64,000 nucleotides of DNA from a virus. The stretch spans positions 1 through 64,000 of the IMG/VR virus record IMGVR_UViG_3300025536_000010, one strand, 5' to 3'. Below are positions 17,282-25,652 of the stretch, in pieces; the stretch's first letter is position 1; each line of letters opens with the position of its first letter. The position numbers were made by a program, and so were the translations under genes. The notes below the pieces were generated by a model, which saw nothing but the letters and a program-made list of their open reading frames with translations, searched no databases and was not told the DNA's origin.

Positions 17282-18361
17282 ATGCAGAACGACAACCGCA
17301 ACCCGTACATCACAGGGCCACGCTACCGCTGCATGCACGACACGCCCGCCCCCAGGCGCTCTCGCTTTTTCCACCCCGAGGCGGATGGTACGCCGCGCTG
17401 TTTCCCCTGGCGCTGGCTACTCTGGGCGCTGCTGGCCCTGCTCGTCGTCGTGCTGCTGAGCCTGGGCAAGGCGCACGGTCAGGAGCCGCCGGCCGATCCC
17501 GACGTACCGAAGATCAAGATCGCCCAAGAACACCGCGTCGCCAACCGCACGGACCACGGCATCTGCTGGTTCTGCTCGGCGGAGATGCTGGGCAAGCACC
17601 TGGGCATCATGCCGCTGCATACGCTCACCGAGCGGGTCGTGCAGACAGGCGTGGGCCTGCGTGGTGGGGCTACCGTGGAAGCGGTCGATCACTGGGTCAA
17701 GACCCTGGGCGTCAAGCCGCGCGTCAACCCGCACGGACGTAGCCAGGAAGGCGTGCGCTGGTTGCAAGCACAGCTGGATGCGGGCTTGCCCGTGGTTGTG
17801 AGCTACTACGATGGTCGCTACAAGGACGGCAGTCGAGCGACTCATGCCGTGCTGCTGACGCACATCACGCGCCAAAAAGTGGCTTTTGGAACTGGCCAGG
17901 ACTACTCGGTCCATTACGTCGATCCCAACGGCATGAAAGACCAGCGCTACAACTGGGCCTGGTTCTGGGACGCCTGGACGGGCAGGGCCTACACCTTCGA
18001 CCCCCGCGAGCAGCCGCCGCAGTTCGTGCAGGCTCCGCCTATGGGCGATCCGCGGCGACCTCTGGTGGCCACGCATTGCGTCAAGAAGATCGTCCACCCC
18101 GACGTGCAAGCGCGTATTCAGCGCTACGTCAATCCGCCTCTGGAGATCCGCCAGCAGCAGGTGCCAGGCACGCCGACGCACCAGCTGCCCTACAAGACGG
18201 ACCAGTACGTCAACGCGGTATTCAACGTCAAGCTGGCGAGCAACCAGGACATCAAGGACGGCGTTATGCGGCCTGACGATCAGTTCCGCTTTGGCTGCTA
18301 CACCTACCACGGGCACGACTACTTCTCCGAGTACAGGCAGGCGACTGGAGCGAAGAAGTAA
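17282..18361 (+). CDS. Membrane-anchored papain-like cysteine protease (C39-like)
   Basis: The 359-residue protein has a basic N-terminus, one membrane segment (about residues 39-62), and a periplasmic-type domain. That domain opens with the catalytic-type GICWFCSAEMLGKHLG and later has the RATHAVLLTH segment holding the His and a YVDPNG segment holding the Asp/Asn, the order Cys-His-Asp of papain/C39 folds. Substrate unknown; a role in lysis, host envelope breakdown or virion processing is possible. The ATG at 17282 has CGGAG upstream. The stop shares a base with the next start. Confidence 0.6.
   Translation: MQNDNRNPYITGPRYRCMHDTPAPRRSRFFHPEADGTPRCFPWRWLLWALLALLVVVLLSLGKAHGQEPPADPDVPKIKIAQEHRVANRTDHGICWFCSAEMLGKHLGIMPLHTLTERVVQTGVGLRGGATVEAVDHWVKTLGVKPRVNPHGRSQEGVRWLQAQLDAGLPVVVSYYDGRYKDGSRATHAVLLTHITRQKVAFGTGQDYSVHYVDPNGMKDQRYNWAWFWDAWTGRAYTFDPREQPPQFVQAPPMGDPRRPLVATHCVKKIVHPDVQARIQRYVNPPLEIRQQQVPGTPTHQLPYKTDQYVNAVFNVKLASNQDIKDGVMRPDDQFRFGCYTYHGHDYFSEYRQATGAKK
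17872..17889. repeat. Dispersed near-palindrome, intragenic copy
   Basis: CCAAAAAGTGGCTTTTGG lies inside the protease gene, with perfect CCAAAA/TTTTGG arms. Confidence 0.5.
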
Positions 18362-18492
18362 TGGACCAGCTGCTAATGACCCTCGGTATCGTTCTCTACG
18401 GGGCGCCGGCTGCGACCTTGTGGGCTGCTGTGCTGGCCTTCGTGCTGCTACCACCCGGCCTGGGTTGGCTGCTTGCAAAGGTGTTGCCATGA
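18361..18492 (+). CDS. Small membrane protein (43 aa)
   Basis: The frame starts with a TAATG overlap to the protease gene and encodes two hydrophobic stretches split by PPG. It ends with an ATGA overlap to the next micro-gene. The tandem coupling suggests a membrane complex, perhaps holin-like, but no family is recognised. Confidence 0.5.
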   Translation: MDQLLMTLGIVLYGAPAATLWAAVLAFVLLPPGLGWLLAKVLP

Positions 18493-18578
18493 AGCGTTGG
18501 TTACTCGGCCTGGCGATCCGGGCGACGTTGCTGTACCGTTTTGTTCTGGAGGCGATCAAGGGTTGGTTCGGGAGGTGA
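18489..18578 (+). CDS. Micro membrane peptide (29 aa)
   Basis: MKRWLLGLAIRATLLYRF onward is a single amphipathic or membrane helix with basic ends. It is coupled to the upstream 43-aa gene by ATGA. It is too short for family assignment. Confidence 0.4.
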   Translation: MKRWLLGLAIRATLLYRFVLEAIKGWFGR

Positions 18579-18581
18579 GCC

Positions 18582-19169
18582 GTGGCAGAGACAAACGGGC
18601 ATCTGAATGGGCACCAGAACAACGGTTTCCCCGCTCGGCCAGTGCCGACCGAGGAACTGAACTTCACGGCTTTCCCGAAAGATCATCGTCGGCTTATCCC
18701 TGGCGAGCACCTGGAGGCTGGTGACCTGGTGCGCGACTGCACCAAGCGGAAGACGCCCTGGCGCCCTGTCGGGGCGCATCGGCTCGGCCGCGAGGTCACC
18801 TACACCCGTTTCACCTACGCCCGCCCACTGACCGGCTCGAAGCCGCCCATGTGGCTGATCCACAACTACATGTTCGGCCTGGTGGCCTTCGTGATTGAGG
18901 AGTCGTGGTTGGTCGAGTCGCTGGCCACGGACCAGTTCACCCGCAAGCGTTGCCAGGCGTGCGGCGGCAGGGGCACGATCAACGAGCAAGTCCTCGCCGA
19001 CATGGAAGAGGACGGTGTCGAGATCGTTAAGCCGCCACGCGACTATGTCCACTGCGAGGACTGCCCGGTCCAGGCGTTCTCGTGTTCGCTGATGATGTTC
19101 GAGGATGCGTTCGACACTTACCTGCGGACCTACGGGGTCAAGTTCCACGAGGAGCCGCAGAGCACCTGA
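18582..19169 (+). CDS. Hypothetical protein with zinc-finger-like cysteines
   Basis: The 195-residue product starts at GTG 18582 with GGGAGG upstream. It contains CQACGGRG (DnaJ-like) and CEDC later, so a metal site is likely. Otherwise unknown. Confidence 0.6.
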   Translation: MAETNGHLNGHQNNGFPARPVPTEELNFTAFPKDHRRLIPGEHLEAGDLVRDCTKRKTPWRPVGAHRLGREVTYTRFTYARPLTGSKPPMWLIHNYMFGLVAFVIEESWLVESLATDQFTRKRCQACGGRGTINEQVLADMEEDGVEIVKPPRDYVHCEDCPVQAFSCSLMMFEDAFDTYLRTYGVKFHEEPQST

Positions 19170-19188
19170 TCCGCGAAGGGAGTTACCC

Positions 19189-19911
19189 ATGCTTATCAAT
19201 CGTCGTGAGAGCCTGGTCGGCATGCTAGCCGGCATCGTGGGCCTGCTCTTTGGTAAGGTGGCACAGGCCACCGTGGGGCGCTGGCGGGAGCGGGAGTCCG
19301 GCGGCTTCGTTAGCGCCAGCGGCTGGGGTATCAACTACAATCAGCGCTTCTTCGACCGTCAGGTTGGTACCCAGAAGGAGTACAAGAGCGACTGGCCGGT
19401 CCTCAGCGTCTGCCACGACGGCTTCCTCTGGGGTCAGTGGTCTACGGATCATTTCCCGGTGAAGACGTGGTACGACTTCAACCAGGGCAAGTACGACAGC
19501 CCGCTCGTGCGCAAGCTGGCCGACCAGGTGGGCTACTGCCTGGCCCTGGACAAGGAGTTCATTTTCAACAGGCCGCGCCGGAAGTACCTGCGGCACATGT
19601 ACAACACCGACCCGTTCGCCCGCATGGTCCTGGAGGCCGCTGCTGCGCATGACGAGGCATTCGCCGTGTGGCACGATATGACCCCGCAGGAGATGATGGA
19701 GCGCGCCGAGGCCGTTGCTTGGGAGATCATTCGCCTGCCGGCCGAAGCCCGCGAGCAGGCTATGCTGGCGCTCAAGCACCAGGTTTCCCCCGAGATGGTC
19801 TGCCTGGTGAAGTACAAGATGCGGAAGCTGTGGTACGACTCCGCGCTGTTCCGCTACCAGGAAGCCCTGACTCACGACTACCTCGTCCCGTTCAAAGTTA
19901 TCTCGGCCTGA
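19189..19911 (+). CDS. Tat-like-leader protein with a portal-like C-terminal segment
   Basis: The 240-residue product begins LINRRESLVGMLAGIVGLLFG, a twin-arginine-type leader. The middle is helical and aromatic-rich. The last 27 residues (LWYDSALFRYQEAL..DYLVPFKVIS) align closely with residues 34-59 of the portal-like gene at the left edge (IWYVQVLRRFNEA...DYVVPFRILT). It may be a displaced, shortened paralogue or chimera. Function unknown. Confidence 0.55.
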   Translation: MLINRRESLVGMLAGIVGLLFGKVAQATVGRWRERESGGFVSASGWGINYNQRFFDRQVGTQKEYKSDWPVLSVCHDGFLWGQWSTDHFPVKTWYDFNQGKYDSPLVRKLADQVGYCLALDKEFIFNRPRRKYLRHMYNTDPFARMVLEAAAAHDEAFAVWHDMTPQEMMERAEAVAWEIIRLPAEAREQAMLALKHQVSPEMVCLVKYKMRKLWYDSALFRYQEALTHDYLVPFKVISA

Positions 19912-19942
19912 CGGAGCGCTCGCTTCTGTGAGGATGGGCATC

Positions 19943-20305
19943 ATGAAAGTGCTGTGCGTGTGCGAGCGGGGCAACAGTCGCTCCGTGTGCATGACCTGGC
20001 TGCTCAAGGATCACTACGGCGTGGAGGCGCTCGCCTGCGGTATCACGGCCATCACCGCGGACACCTGGCGATTGCTGTACAGTTGGGCGGACAAGGTCAT
20101 CCTCATGCACGCTCCGCTCCGCAGGCACATTCCAGGCGGCGACCCGGAGTTGAAAATGGTCGTCTGCGATGTCGGGGCCGACGTGTACTGGGAGCCGCCG
20201 CACGCCGATCTAACCGATCAGTGTCGAAGTTTCATTGAGAGCCGCCTGGGCCTGGCCCGCGGCCGGTTTCTGGGGGGTAAAGCGCCGTGTGGCAGAACTT
20301 CCTGA
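19943..20305 (+). CDS. Low-molecular-weight protein phosphatase-like protein
   Basis: The N-terminus KVLCVCERGNSRS has the CX5R-S loop (C7, R13) of the LMW phosphatase/arsenate reductase fold right after the first strand. VCDVGADVYW near residue 77 could supply the general-acid Asp. At about 120 residues it is a little short for the family (about 150). Activity on phosphotyrosine or arsenate is not decidable. Its end overlaps the next gene by 19 bases. Confidence 0.65.
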   Translation: MKVLCVCERGNSRSVCMTWLLKDHYGVEALACGITAITADTWRLLYSWADKVILMHAPLRRHIPGGDPELKMVVCDVGADVYWEPPHADLTDQCRSFIESRLGLARGRFLGGKAPCGRTS

Positions 20306-20859
20306 ACAACCTGTGGGCCTGGTTGGGCGCTGGCAAACCTGCACCGCCGCCGCCCAGGCCGCCAACCACGCCGGAACCGCCACCGCTCAATCCTGGCCAG
20401 GGCTTCGACGTGGAATTGCTGGACGCGCACAACCAGGCACGCAAGACCGCTGGGTTGCAGGCCCTGACTCTGCATGTGCAGCTGGACGCCGCCGCCCAGG
20501 CCCACGCGGACTGGATGGCCCGCAACCGCGACATGGATCACAATGAGACGCCGGGCACGCCGAGCTACTACGGCGTCGAGTTCGACGACCGCATTCGCAA
20601 AGCGGGCTACAACCCGCGCTCGGGCGGCGAGAACATTGCAGCCGGGCAACGCTCCGCGCAGCAGGTGTTCACCGCCTGGATGAACTCCTCGGGGCACCGC
20701 CGGAACATCCTCAACACGGTGTACTGGCACTGCGGCTTCGGGGCAGCCCGGGACCAGTACGGGAATCTCTACTGGTGCGCTGTTTTTGCCTCGCCTGTGC
20801 ATCGTGCCAGGGTGCAAGCAACCTACCACCTGCCGCGGGCGTTGGTCCGGCGGGGGTAA
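20287..20859 (+). CDS. CAP-domain (SCP/PR1) protein
   Basis: The 190-residue protein starts at GTG 20287. After a Pro-rich linker it shows the CAP pattern LLDAHNQARKTAGLQAL, then the His of DMDHNE, the GGENIA motif and VFTAWMNSSGHRRNIL with the second conserved His. CAP domains occur in secreted proteins and bind lipids or act on peptides. No clear signal peptide is present, so it may leave the cell with the virion or at lysis. Confidence 0.8.
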   Translation: MWQNFLNNLWAWLGAGKPAPPPPRPPTTPEPPPLNPGQGFDVELLDAHNQARKTAGLQALTLHVQLDAAAQAHADWMARNRDMDHNETPGTPSYYGVEFDDRIRKAGYNPRSGGENIAAGQRSAQQVFTAWMNSSGHRRNILNTVYWHCGFGAARDQYGNLYWCAVFASPVHRARVQATYHLPRALVRRG

Positions 20860-20875
20860 GCGGGAGGACGCGCCG

Positions 20876-21070
20876 ATGCGTCTACCAAGCCACGGAGGGC
20901 AGAGCCCGGTACGAGGCCGGTGCTCATGTGGTACGGAGATCGTCAACCTGGGCAGCAGGCGGGGCTGGTGTCCCACCTGCTGCCGGGTCCATACAGGGGA
21001 TGGAACCCATGACTCGCGTGATGACACCGATAGTGAAGGAGAAGTTGTGGGGGGTGACGAGGCCGGTTGA
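20876..21070 (+). CDS. Small zinc-ribbon-like protein
   Basis: The 64-residue product carries CSCG and CPTCC and an acidic tail. The ATG at 20876 has GGGAGG 8 bases upstream and is the only good coding candidate between the CAP and cupin genes. It overlaps the cupin start by about 60 bases. Confidence 0.5.
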   Translation: MRLPSHGGQSPVRGRCSCGTEIVNLGSRRGWCPTCCRVHTGDGTHDSRDDTDSEGEVVGGDEAG

Positions 21071-21461
21071 CATCAGCCCCACGCACGAACTGCACCATGC
21101 CACGATCAAGGCGGGCGGGTTCAGCAGCCAGCACTGTCACCACCGGAAGTTTAACGGCTTCTATGTCGTTTCCGGCACGTTGCTGGTACACTTCTATCGA
21201 CGTAAGGGCGACGCAACCCCTTACGACACTGGACGGGCAGAAGCTGGCAGCAGCGTCATTGCCGTCTGGGACGAATGGCACCGCTTCGAGGCGGTGACCG
21301 ACGTAGAGTTGATTGAGTGGTATTTCAACGACCACGTCGACCCCACCGACATCGAGCGTTACGACGAGGGGGGTCTGACGCCGCCCTCAGAGGACGCAAC
21401 ACAGCCATGTCCAACCTCTTCGACGTCACCGAGCAAACCAAGCAAATCGCCGAGTTCGTGA
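21009..21461 (+). CDS. Cupin-domain protein (sugar isomerase-like)
   Basis: The 150-residue product has cupin motif 1 (HHATIKAGGFSSQHCHHRKFNGFYVVSG) and motif 2 (WDEWHRFEA), resembling mannose-6-phosphate isomerase type II or dTDP-sugar epimerase cupins. A metal site from the His cluster is likely. A Ser/Pro tail follows. Given the glycan genes elsewhere, a sugar substrate is plausible but unproven. ATG 21000 is an alternative start. Confidence 0.7.
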   Translation: MTRVMTPIVKEKLWGVTRPVDISPTHELHHATIKAGGFSSQHCHHRKFNGFYVVSGTLLVHFYRRKGDATPYDTGRAEAGSSVIAVWDEWHRFEAVTDVELIEWYFNDHVDPTDIERYDEGGLTPPSEDATQPCPTSSTSPSKPSKSPSS

Positions 21462-22027
21462 AGGCGTTGCCGCCCAGGCTGCTCACGCACGATCCCAAGA
21501 GCAGGCCCGTGCATGTGCCGCAGGCCGTGGCCTACTACGTCAAACCCACGGACGAGGTCCGGGCCATCCCTTGCCCGCCGTGGTTGGAGGAGATGGCCGC
21601 GGCCATCCGACGTAACGACGTGGAGGTCGCCGCTGCCCTGGTGCCGCTGACCAAGCCGGTGTTCAGCCGGCTCGCCGCGCACGTCATGGGTGATAACCCA
21701 CCCGGCGAGTTCCATGAGTCTACCGACTTGCTCGCTCACATCCGGTCGGTCAACCCGAAGTTGCGTATCAGTCCCGTCAGCGGCGTGAAGCTCGACATCG
21801 ACAAGGACGAAATGGACGGGCACGCTCTGGGCATGTTTTTCCTGCCGATCTTACGGCTGGCCCAGACCCTCGACAGGACAGCCCGCGACGTGGCCGACAA
21901 GGCAGCTAAAGCCGGCGGCAAGGGCCGCTACAAGATGTACTACTCGGGCATCGAATACTTCGTGACCCGCGAGGCGTTCCTGGTGACCGCCTATCCCTGG
22001 ACGCATATTGTCGGTTGGGGGGAATAA
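21407..22027 (+). CDS. Hypothetical protein
   Basis: The 206-residue protein is helical with a KLDIDKDEMDGHA segment that resembles an EF-hand-like acidic loop. No family assigned. It overlaps the cupin gene by 55 bases and its stop shares a base with the next ATG. Confidence 0.6.
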   Translation: MSNLFDVTEQTKQIAEFVKALPPRLLTHDPKSRPVHVPQAVAYYVKPTDEVRAIPCPPWLEEMAAAIRRNDVEVAAALVPLTKPVFSRLAAHVMGDNPPGEFHESTDLLAHIRSVNPKLRISPVSGVKLDIDKDEMDGHALGMFFLPILRLAQTLDRTARDVADKAAKAGGKGRYKMYYSGIEYFVTREAFLVTAYPWTHIVGWGE

Positions 22028-22449
22028 TGGCCGAGCACCTGCCAGCCACGTTGCAGGAAGCCTTTCAAAGCACGAAGGATCGTATCGCCGACCGCATCAA
22101 GTCCTCGTTTGTGGAGTTGATGCCAGACGAACTCTGGAAGTCGATGGTGCAGAAAGAACTCCAGTGGTTCACCACGGAGCCACCGCGCAACTACTACGAC
22201 AAGGAAACGGTGGCACCGCTGCGGGGCATGATCCGCGAGGCCATCCGCGCCAAGATCAAAGAGGACATCGTCGCGGAGATCGGCAAGCCTGAGTACGAGG
22301 CCATTTTCGGGGGGACTGCGCTGCGCCCCGGCGAGGCCGTGCGGGACATCATCAAGGAGTTGTTGCCGGAGATGGTGGTGGCCATGTTCCAGGGCGTCGT
22401 CCACGCATCCGTCGACAAGCTGCGGCAGGAACTGACCAGGCACGACTAA
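22027..22449 (+). CDS. Hypothetical helical protein
   Basis: The 140-residue product is amphipathic-helical and Glu/Lys-rich, with no recognised family. It starts with a TAATG overlap. Confidence 0.6.
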   Translation: MAEHLPATLQEAFQSTKDRIADRIKSSFVELMPDELWKSMVQKELQWFTTEPPRNYYDKETVAPLRGMIREAIRAKIKEDIVAEIGKPEYEAIFGGTALRPGEAVRDIIKELLPEMVVAMFQGVVHASVDKLRQELTRHD

Positions 22450-22476
22450 GTATCGCCTCAACGCGGAGGGACCACC

Positions 22477-22821
22477 ATGACGGTCACGCAACCCAGAAAG
22501 AAGTACATCGGCTACGCGGTACTGTACCGCAACGCGCCCAGGCACAAGGGCATCGACATCTTCCTGCGGGTGATGAACGAACGCGAGGGCCTGGCCGAGC
22601 AGCGCACGGCCAACTTGTGGGAGGCTACTACGTTCTCCGAGGAGGAGGCCGCACGCTGGTTGGAGAGGTATCCGCGTGCCAGCGACGCGCACCTGCCTGG
22701 CGAGATCGTGCCGGTCTTCGAGGAGACGACCAGGACGCTTACGCCGCCGGATGGTCCGAAGCGCCCAATTGCCATGCAAGTGGATACTGTGTTCGCGGCG
22801 TCGGGAAAGAAAGCGAGTTGA
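22477..22821 (+). CDS. Hypothetical protein
   Basis: The 114-residue product has a beta-alpha head (KYIGYAVLYRNAPRHKG) and an EEEAARWLERYP helix. No family recognised. GCGGAGGG lies 7 bases upstream. Confidence 0.55.
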   Translation: MTVTQPRKKYIGYAVLYRNAPRHKGIDIFLRVMNEREGLAEQRTANLWEATTFSEEEAARWLERYPRASDAHLPGEIVPVFEETTRTLTPPDGPKRPIAMQVDTVFAASGKKAS

Positions 22822-22854
22822 CCGAACGGCCGGGCAGAGCCCACGGAGGGGCCA

Positions 22855-23505
22855 ATGATCCGGGACGTTGTGGAGAAAGTGAGCGAGCTTCGAGACAAGC
22901 CGTGGTTGATCCTGGGCAAAGGTCCAAGCCTGGATCTCCGCGGCTGTTTCGACCTCGACGATTACCATGTCTTCACGCTCAATCACGCCTGCAAGGTCCA
23001 CCGGGCTACAGCAGCCCATTTCACGGACCTGGAGGCCCTCCACGATTGCTGGGACGACTTGATCGTGGTGCAGGGAGTGTCGCTTCCCTATGTACCGAGC
23101 CTGGTGATGCCGTGGGTGCCACACCGGGACATGGGACCAGGACACTTCAACCTTTCGGAACTTATCCAGGAAGGGGTGGAACCACGCCTGCGGTTGCTCT
23201 CGGATATTGATCGGCTGTGGTCGTATAACTCGACCCGGGTGCCCACTAGCCGGTGGCATAAGAGCCTGACGCCGGTGCGGGTCCGCTACTTTTCGGCGGT
23301 GGCAGCTTTCAATATCCTGGGCCTGGCTGGCTGTAAGCGCGTGTACAGCTTGGGCGTCGACGGCGGCGTCAAGTACGCCAAGGGTTTCGACCCGCGCCAC
23401 TGTCTGGCGAACGGACGGACGAGCTTCGACATACAGTTCAAAGAGATCACGGCGACGCTGGAGCGCCATCGCATGACTTGGACCAACCTGGCTGACAAAG
23501 TGTGA
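22855..23505 (+). CDS. DUF115/GT29-like Rossmann protein
   Basis: The 216-residue protein has WLILGKGPSLD near residue 20, then HVFTLNHAC, and later NILGLAGCKRVYSLGVDGG. This GxGPS...N order is shared by DUF115-type and sialyltransferase-like proteins that act on nucleotide-activated sugars. Activity is inferred from fold only. The ribosome site is in a perfect GCCC/GGGC hairpin with hexaloop ACGGAG. Confidence 0.6.
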   Translation: MIRDVVEKVSELRDKPWLILGKGPSLDLRGCFDLDDYHVFTLNHACKVHRATAAHFTDLEALHDCWDDLIVVQGVSLPYVPSLVMPWVPHRDMGPGHFNLSELIQEGVEPRLRLLSDIDRLWSYNSTRVPTSRWHKSLTPVRVRYFSAVAAFNILGLAGCKRVYSLGVDGGVKYAKGFDPRHCLANGRTSFDIQFKEITATLERHRMTWTNLADKV

Positions 23506-23513
23506 GGTGCTGT

Positions 23514-23738
23514 ATGAAGCTGCGTGCGAATGTCACCGTGGCTAACGGTAACACGATTACGACCGACTCTGTGGAGTCGGTGAGCGACCTGGCGGAGAAA
23601 CTGCGAGGCCAACCTGCCGAGGACGTGACGCTGGTGCTCACGTTCGATAAACTGAGCGAGGCCCTGGTCCTAGCCCGCGAACTGGCGAGCGGTTTGCCGG
23701 TGATCGCGGAGTGTTTTGCGCATAAACCGCCCGAATAA
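23514..23738 (+). CDS. Small protein, tandem paralogue A
   Basis: The 74-residue product (KLRANVTVANGNTI...LAEKLRG) is clearly related to the next gene in length, strand pattern and the LAE+LRG helix. Function unknown. GAGGTG lies 5 bases upstream. Confidence 0.6.
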   Translation: MKLRANVTVANGNTITTDSVESVSDLAEKLRGQPAEDVTLVLTFDKLSEALVLARELASGLPVIAECFAHKPPE

Positions 23739-23755
23739 CGAGGAGGCGTTCAAGG

Positions 23756-23968
23756 ATGAACATTCGCGCTGCTATAACCTTGCCCAACGGCAATGTCGTG
23801 CAGACTGGCAACTGCCAGTCCTGTGCGACCCTGGCGGAGCGCCTGCGCGGCTACGCAGCCGTCAAGGTCACGCTCCAGGTCGAGTTCGAGAGCCAGGAAG
23901 ACACTAAACAACTCCAGCACGCTATGCCCGTGCTGGCTGACTGTTTCGGCCCGCCCAAGGATCGCTAA
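23756..23968 (+). CDS. Small protein, tandem paralogue B
   Basis: The 70-residue product (NIRAAITLPNGNVV...LAERLRG...LADCFGPP) parallels the gene just upstream, which indicates tandem duplication and divergence. Function unknown. Confidence 0.6.
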   Translation: MNIRAAITLPNGNVVQTGNCQSCATLAERLRGYAAVKVTLQVEFESQEDTKQLQHAMPVLADCFGPPKDR

Positions 23969-23969
23969 C

Positions 23970-24263
23970 ATGCCACTGGAGATGATCCCGCGCACCGTGG
24001 AATACTACTACCTGCTACGGCACTTGGTCGCAGGCAGCGTGGTCAAAGCCAGGGATCGGCTCTGGACTGTCGAGCGCTTCGACTGGTCCAAGGGCCGGTT
24101 CTCTGCGCCTGTCTGGGTGGCCGGCTACACGCCACAGGGTAAGCTGGAACGCTTGGTCGTCCGCCTGCCGGAGATCACCGATGTCATGGTGCCGGTCGAC
24201 CACCAGATCCCCGGCGGCCAGATTGACCCCTGCTTTATTGACCAGGTGCCTCCGCATGGCTAA
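23970..24263 (+). CDS. Hypothetical beta-rich protein
   Basis: The 97-residue product has alternating strands (VVKARDRLWTVERF) and a short SH3-like look. It begins just after the paralogue pair. Confidence 0.5.
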   Translation: MPLEMIPRTVEYYYLLRHLVAGSVVKARDRLWTVERFDWSKGRFSAPVWVAGYTPQGKLERLVVRLPEITDVMVPVDHQIPGGQIDPCFIDQVPPHG

Positions 24264-24306
24264 GATCGCCCGGCGATGTTACCATAGCGATATGGAGGCA
24301 AGGACC

Positions 24307-24744
24307 ATGACTGAGCAAGAACAAGAGATCGCGCGACTGCGGCAGTGGGTGGCCGATTTGCAGAGCGGCATGTACGTCAACTGCGTCTATTGTGGGCACA
24401 ACTACGGCCCCAAGGACAAGGTGCCCTGCACGATGGCGGATGCGCTCAAGCAGCACGTCGAGCAGTGCCCCGAACACCCCCTGAGCAAGCTGCGGGCGGC
24501 GACCATGCAGGTGCTGCGCGACGTGGGCGGCTTCATTGCAGCAGCTGATAAGCTCTACCTGTGGGACAAGAAGTTCCCGCGCGGCTTGATGTTGCAGATG
24601 GGGGAGTCCGGGCGCAAGTGCCGTGAGTTCTTGGGTCCGCACCACCTGGCGGACCTGACCAACGACCCGACCGTAGCCGCGGTTATCCGCAAGGCCCTGG
24701 CCCCGGTCGACAACGCTGCCGAGATCGAGGAACTGCTGCGGTAG
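24307..24744 (+). CDS. Hypothetical protein with Cys/His zinc motif
   Basis: The 145-residue product has CVYCGHNYG then C, H and C/H residues (VPCTMADALKQHVEQCPEHP), a plausible C2H2-like zinc site, and a helical tail. The ATG at 24307 is chosen because GGAGGCAAGG precedes it; an ATG at 24259 is possible. Confidence 0.55.
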   Translation: MTEQEQEIARLRQWVADLQSGMYVNCVYCGHNYGPKDKVPCTMADALKQHVEQCPEHPLSKLRAATMQVLRDVGGFIAAADKLYLWDKKFPRGLMLQMGESGRKCREFLGPHHLADLTNDPTVAAVIRKALAPVDNAAEIEELLR

Positions 24745-24745
24745 C

Positions 24746-24763
24746 CTAAAAGCCACTTTTGAG
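24746..24763. repeat. Dispersed near-palindrome, copy 3
   Basis: CTAAAAGCCACTTTTGAG lies between a stop codon and the ribosome site that opens the glycan gene cluster. There is no room for a full promoter after it. Confidence 0.7.
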
Positions 24764-24782
24764 AAGCTCCAGGGAGGGAACG

Positions 24783-25652
24783 ATGGCTGTACGGAACACC
24801 GCCGAGAAGATCAGGGTTTTCATCGGCACGGAGCCCAAGACCGAGATCGCTCGCCGGGTGCTGGAGTGCAGCATCATCCGCCGCACGGAGATGAAGGTGG
24901 ACTTCGTCCCCATGATCGGCAAGGACTGGGAGTACAGCACTCAGGGCATCCAGGTAGGGACCGGGTTTAGTCTGCGGCGCTGGATGATTCCGGCCTACTG
25001 CAACTGGACTGGCCGGGCGATCTACCTGGATGCCGACCAACTGGTGTTCGGGGACATCTGGGACTTGTGGACCAAACCAGAACAACTGGGCAAGCCGCAC
25101 CAGTCGACGTACTGCACCTACCAACCCGACAAGTTCAGCAAGGAGCCGTGGCCCCAGACGTCGGTCATGGTTATCAACTGTGACGCGGCCAAGCAGGAGT
25201 GGGGCTGGCAGCTTACCCAGGTGCTGGACTACCTGCGGAAGTCGCCCAGCCGGGAGGTCTACACCAACTTCATGCACTTGATCGCCGACAAGAAGTGGTG
25301 GACGACGCAACCGCCTGGGCAGATCGAGACGCCGTGGAATCATCTGTGCGCCTTCCAGCCCGGTAAGACGAAGCTCCTGCACTACACCAAGGAACCCGAA
25401 CAGCCCTGGTACAAACCCGACCATCCGCTGGCCGCTCAATGGAAACTCGAACTCTCTGTCGCCATCAGTGCTGGGTACGTCACGGAAGACATGCTCAATG
25501 CCGCCCTGGCCAGGTGGGACGTCAAGGAAGACTGGCGACCGACCAACGGCTTGCACCCCGACTACGACCGCTTCCGCCCCAGCGTCAGCGCAAGCAAGAA
25601 CGGTAACATCCTGGCCAAACGTAAGAAGCCAGCAACTCAGGAGAAAGCATGA
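24783..25652 (+). CDS. GT8-like glycosyltransferase
   Basis: The 289-residue protein opens with IRVFIGTEPKTEIARRVLE and has the GT8 core RAIYLDADQLVFGDIWDLW, where DAD is the metal/nucleotide DxD motif, followed by TSVMVINCDA. GT8 enzymes are retaining transferases using UDP-sugars; the acceptor is unknown. It is the first gene of the 24.8-33.1 kb glycan run. Its stop overlaps the next gene. Confidence 0.8.
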   Translation: MAVRNTAEKIRVFIGTEPKTEIARRVLECSIIRRTEMKVDFVPMIGKDWEYSTQGIQVGTGFSLRRWMIPAYCNWTGRAIYLDADQLVFGDIWDLWTKPEQLGKPHQSTYCTYQPDKFSKEPWPQTSVMVINCDAAKQEWGWQLTQVLDYLRKSPSREVYTNFMHLIADKKWWTTQPPGQIETPWNHLCAFQPGKTKLLHYTKEPEQPWYKPDHPLAAQWKLELSVAISAGYVTEDMLNAALARWDVKEDWRPTNGLHPDYDRFRPSVSASKNGNILAKRKKPATQEKA

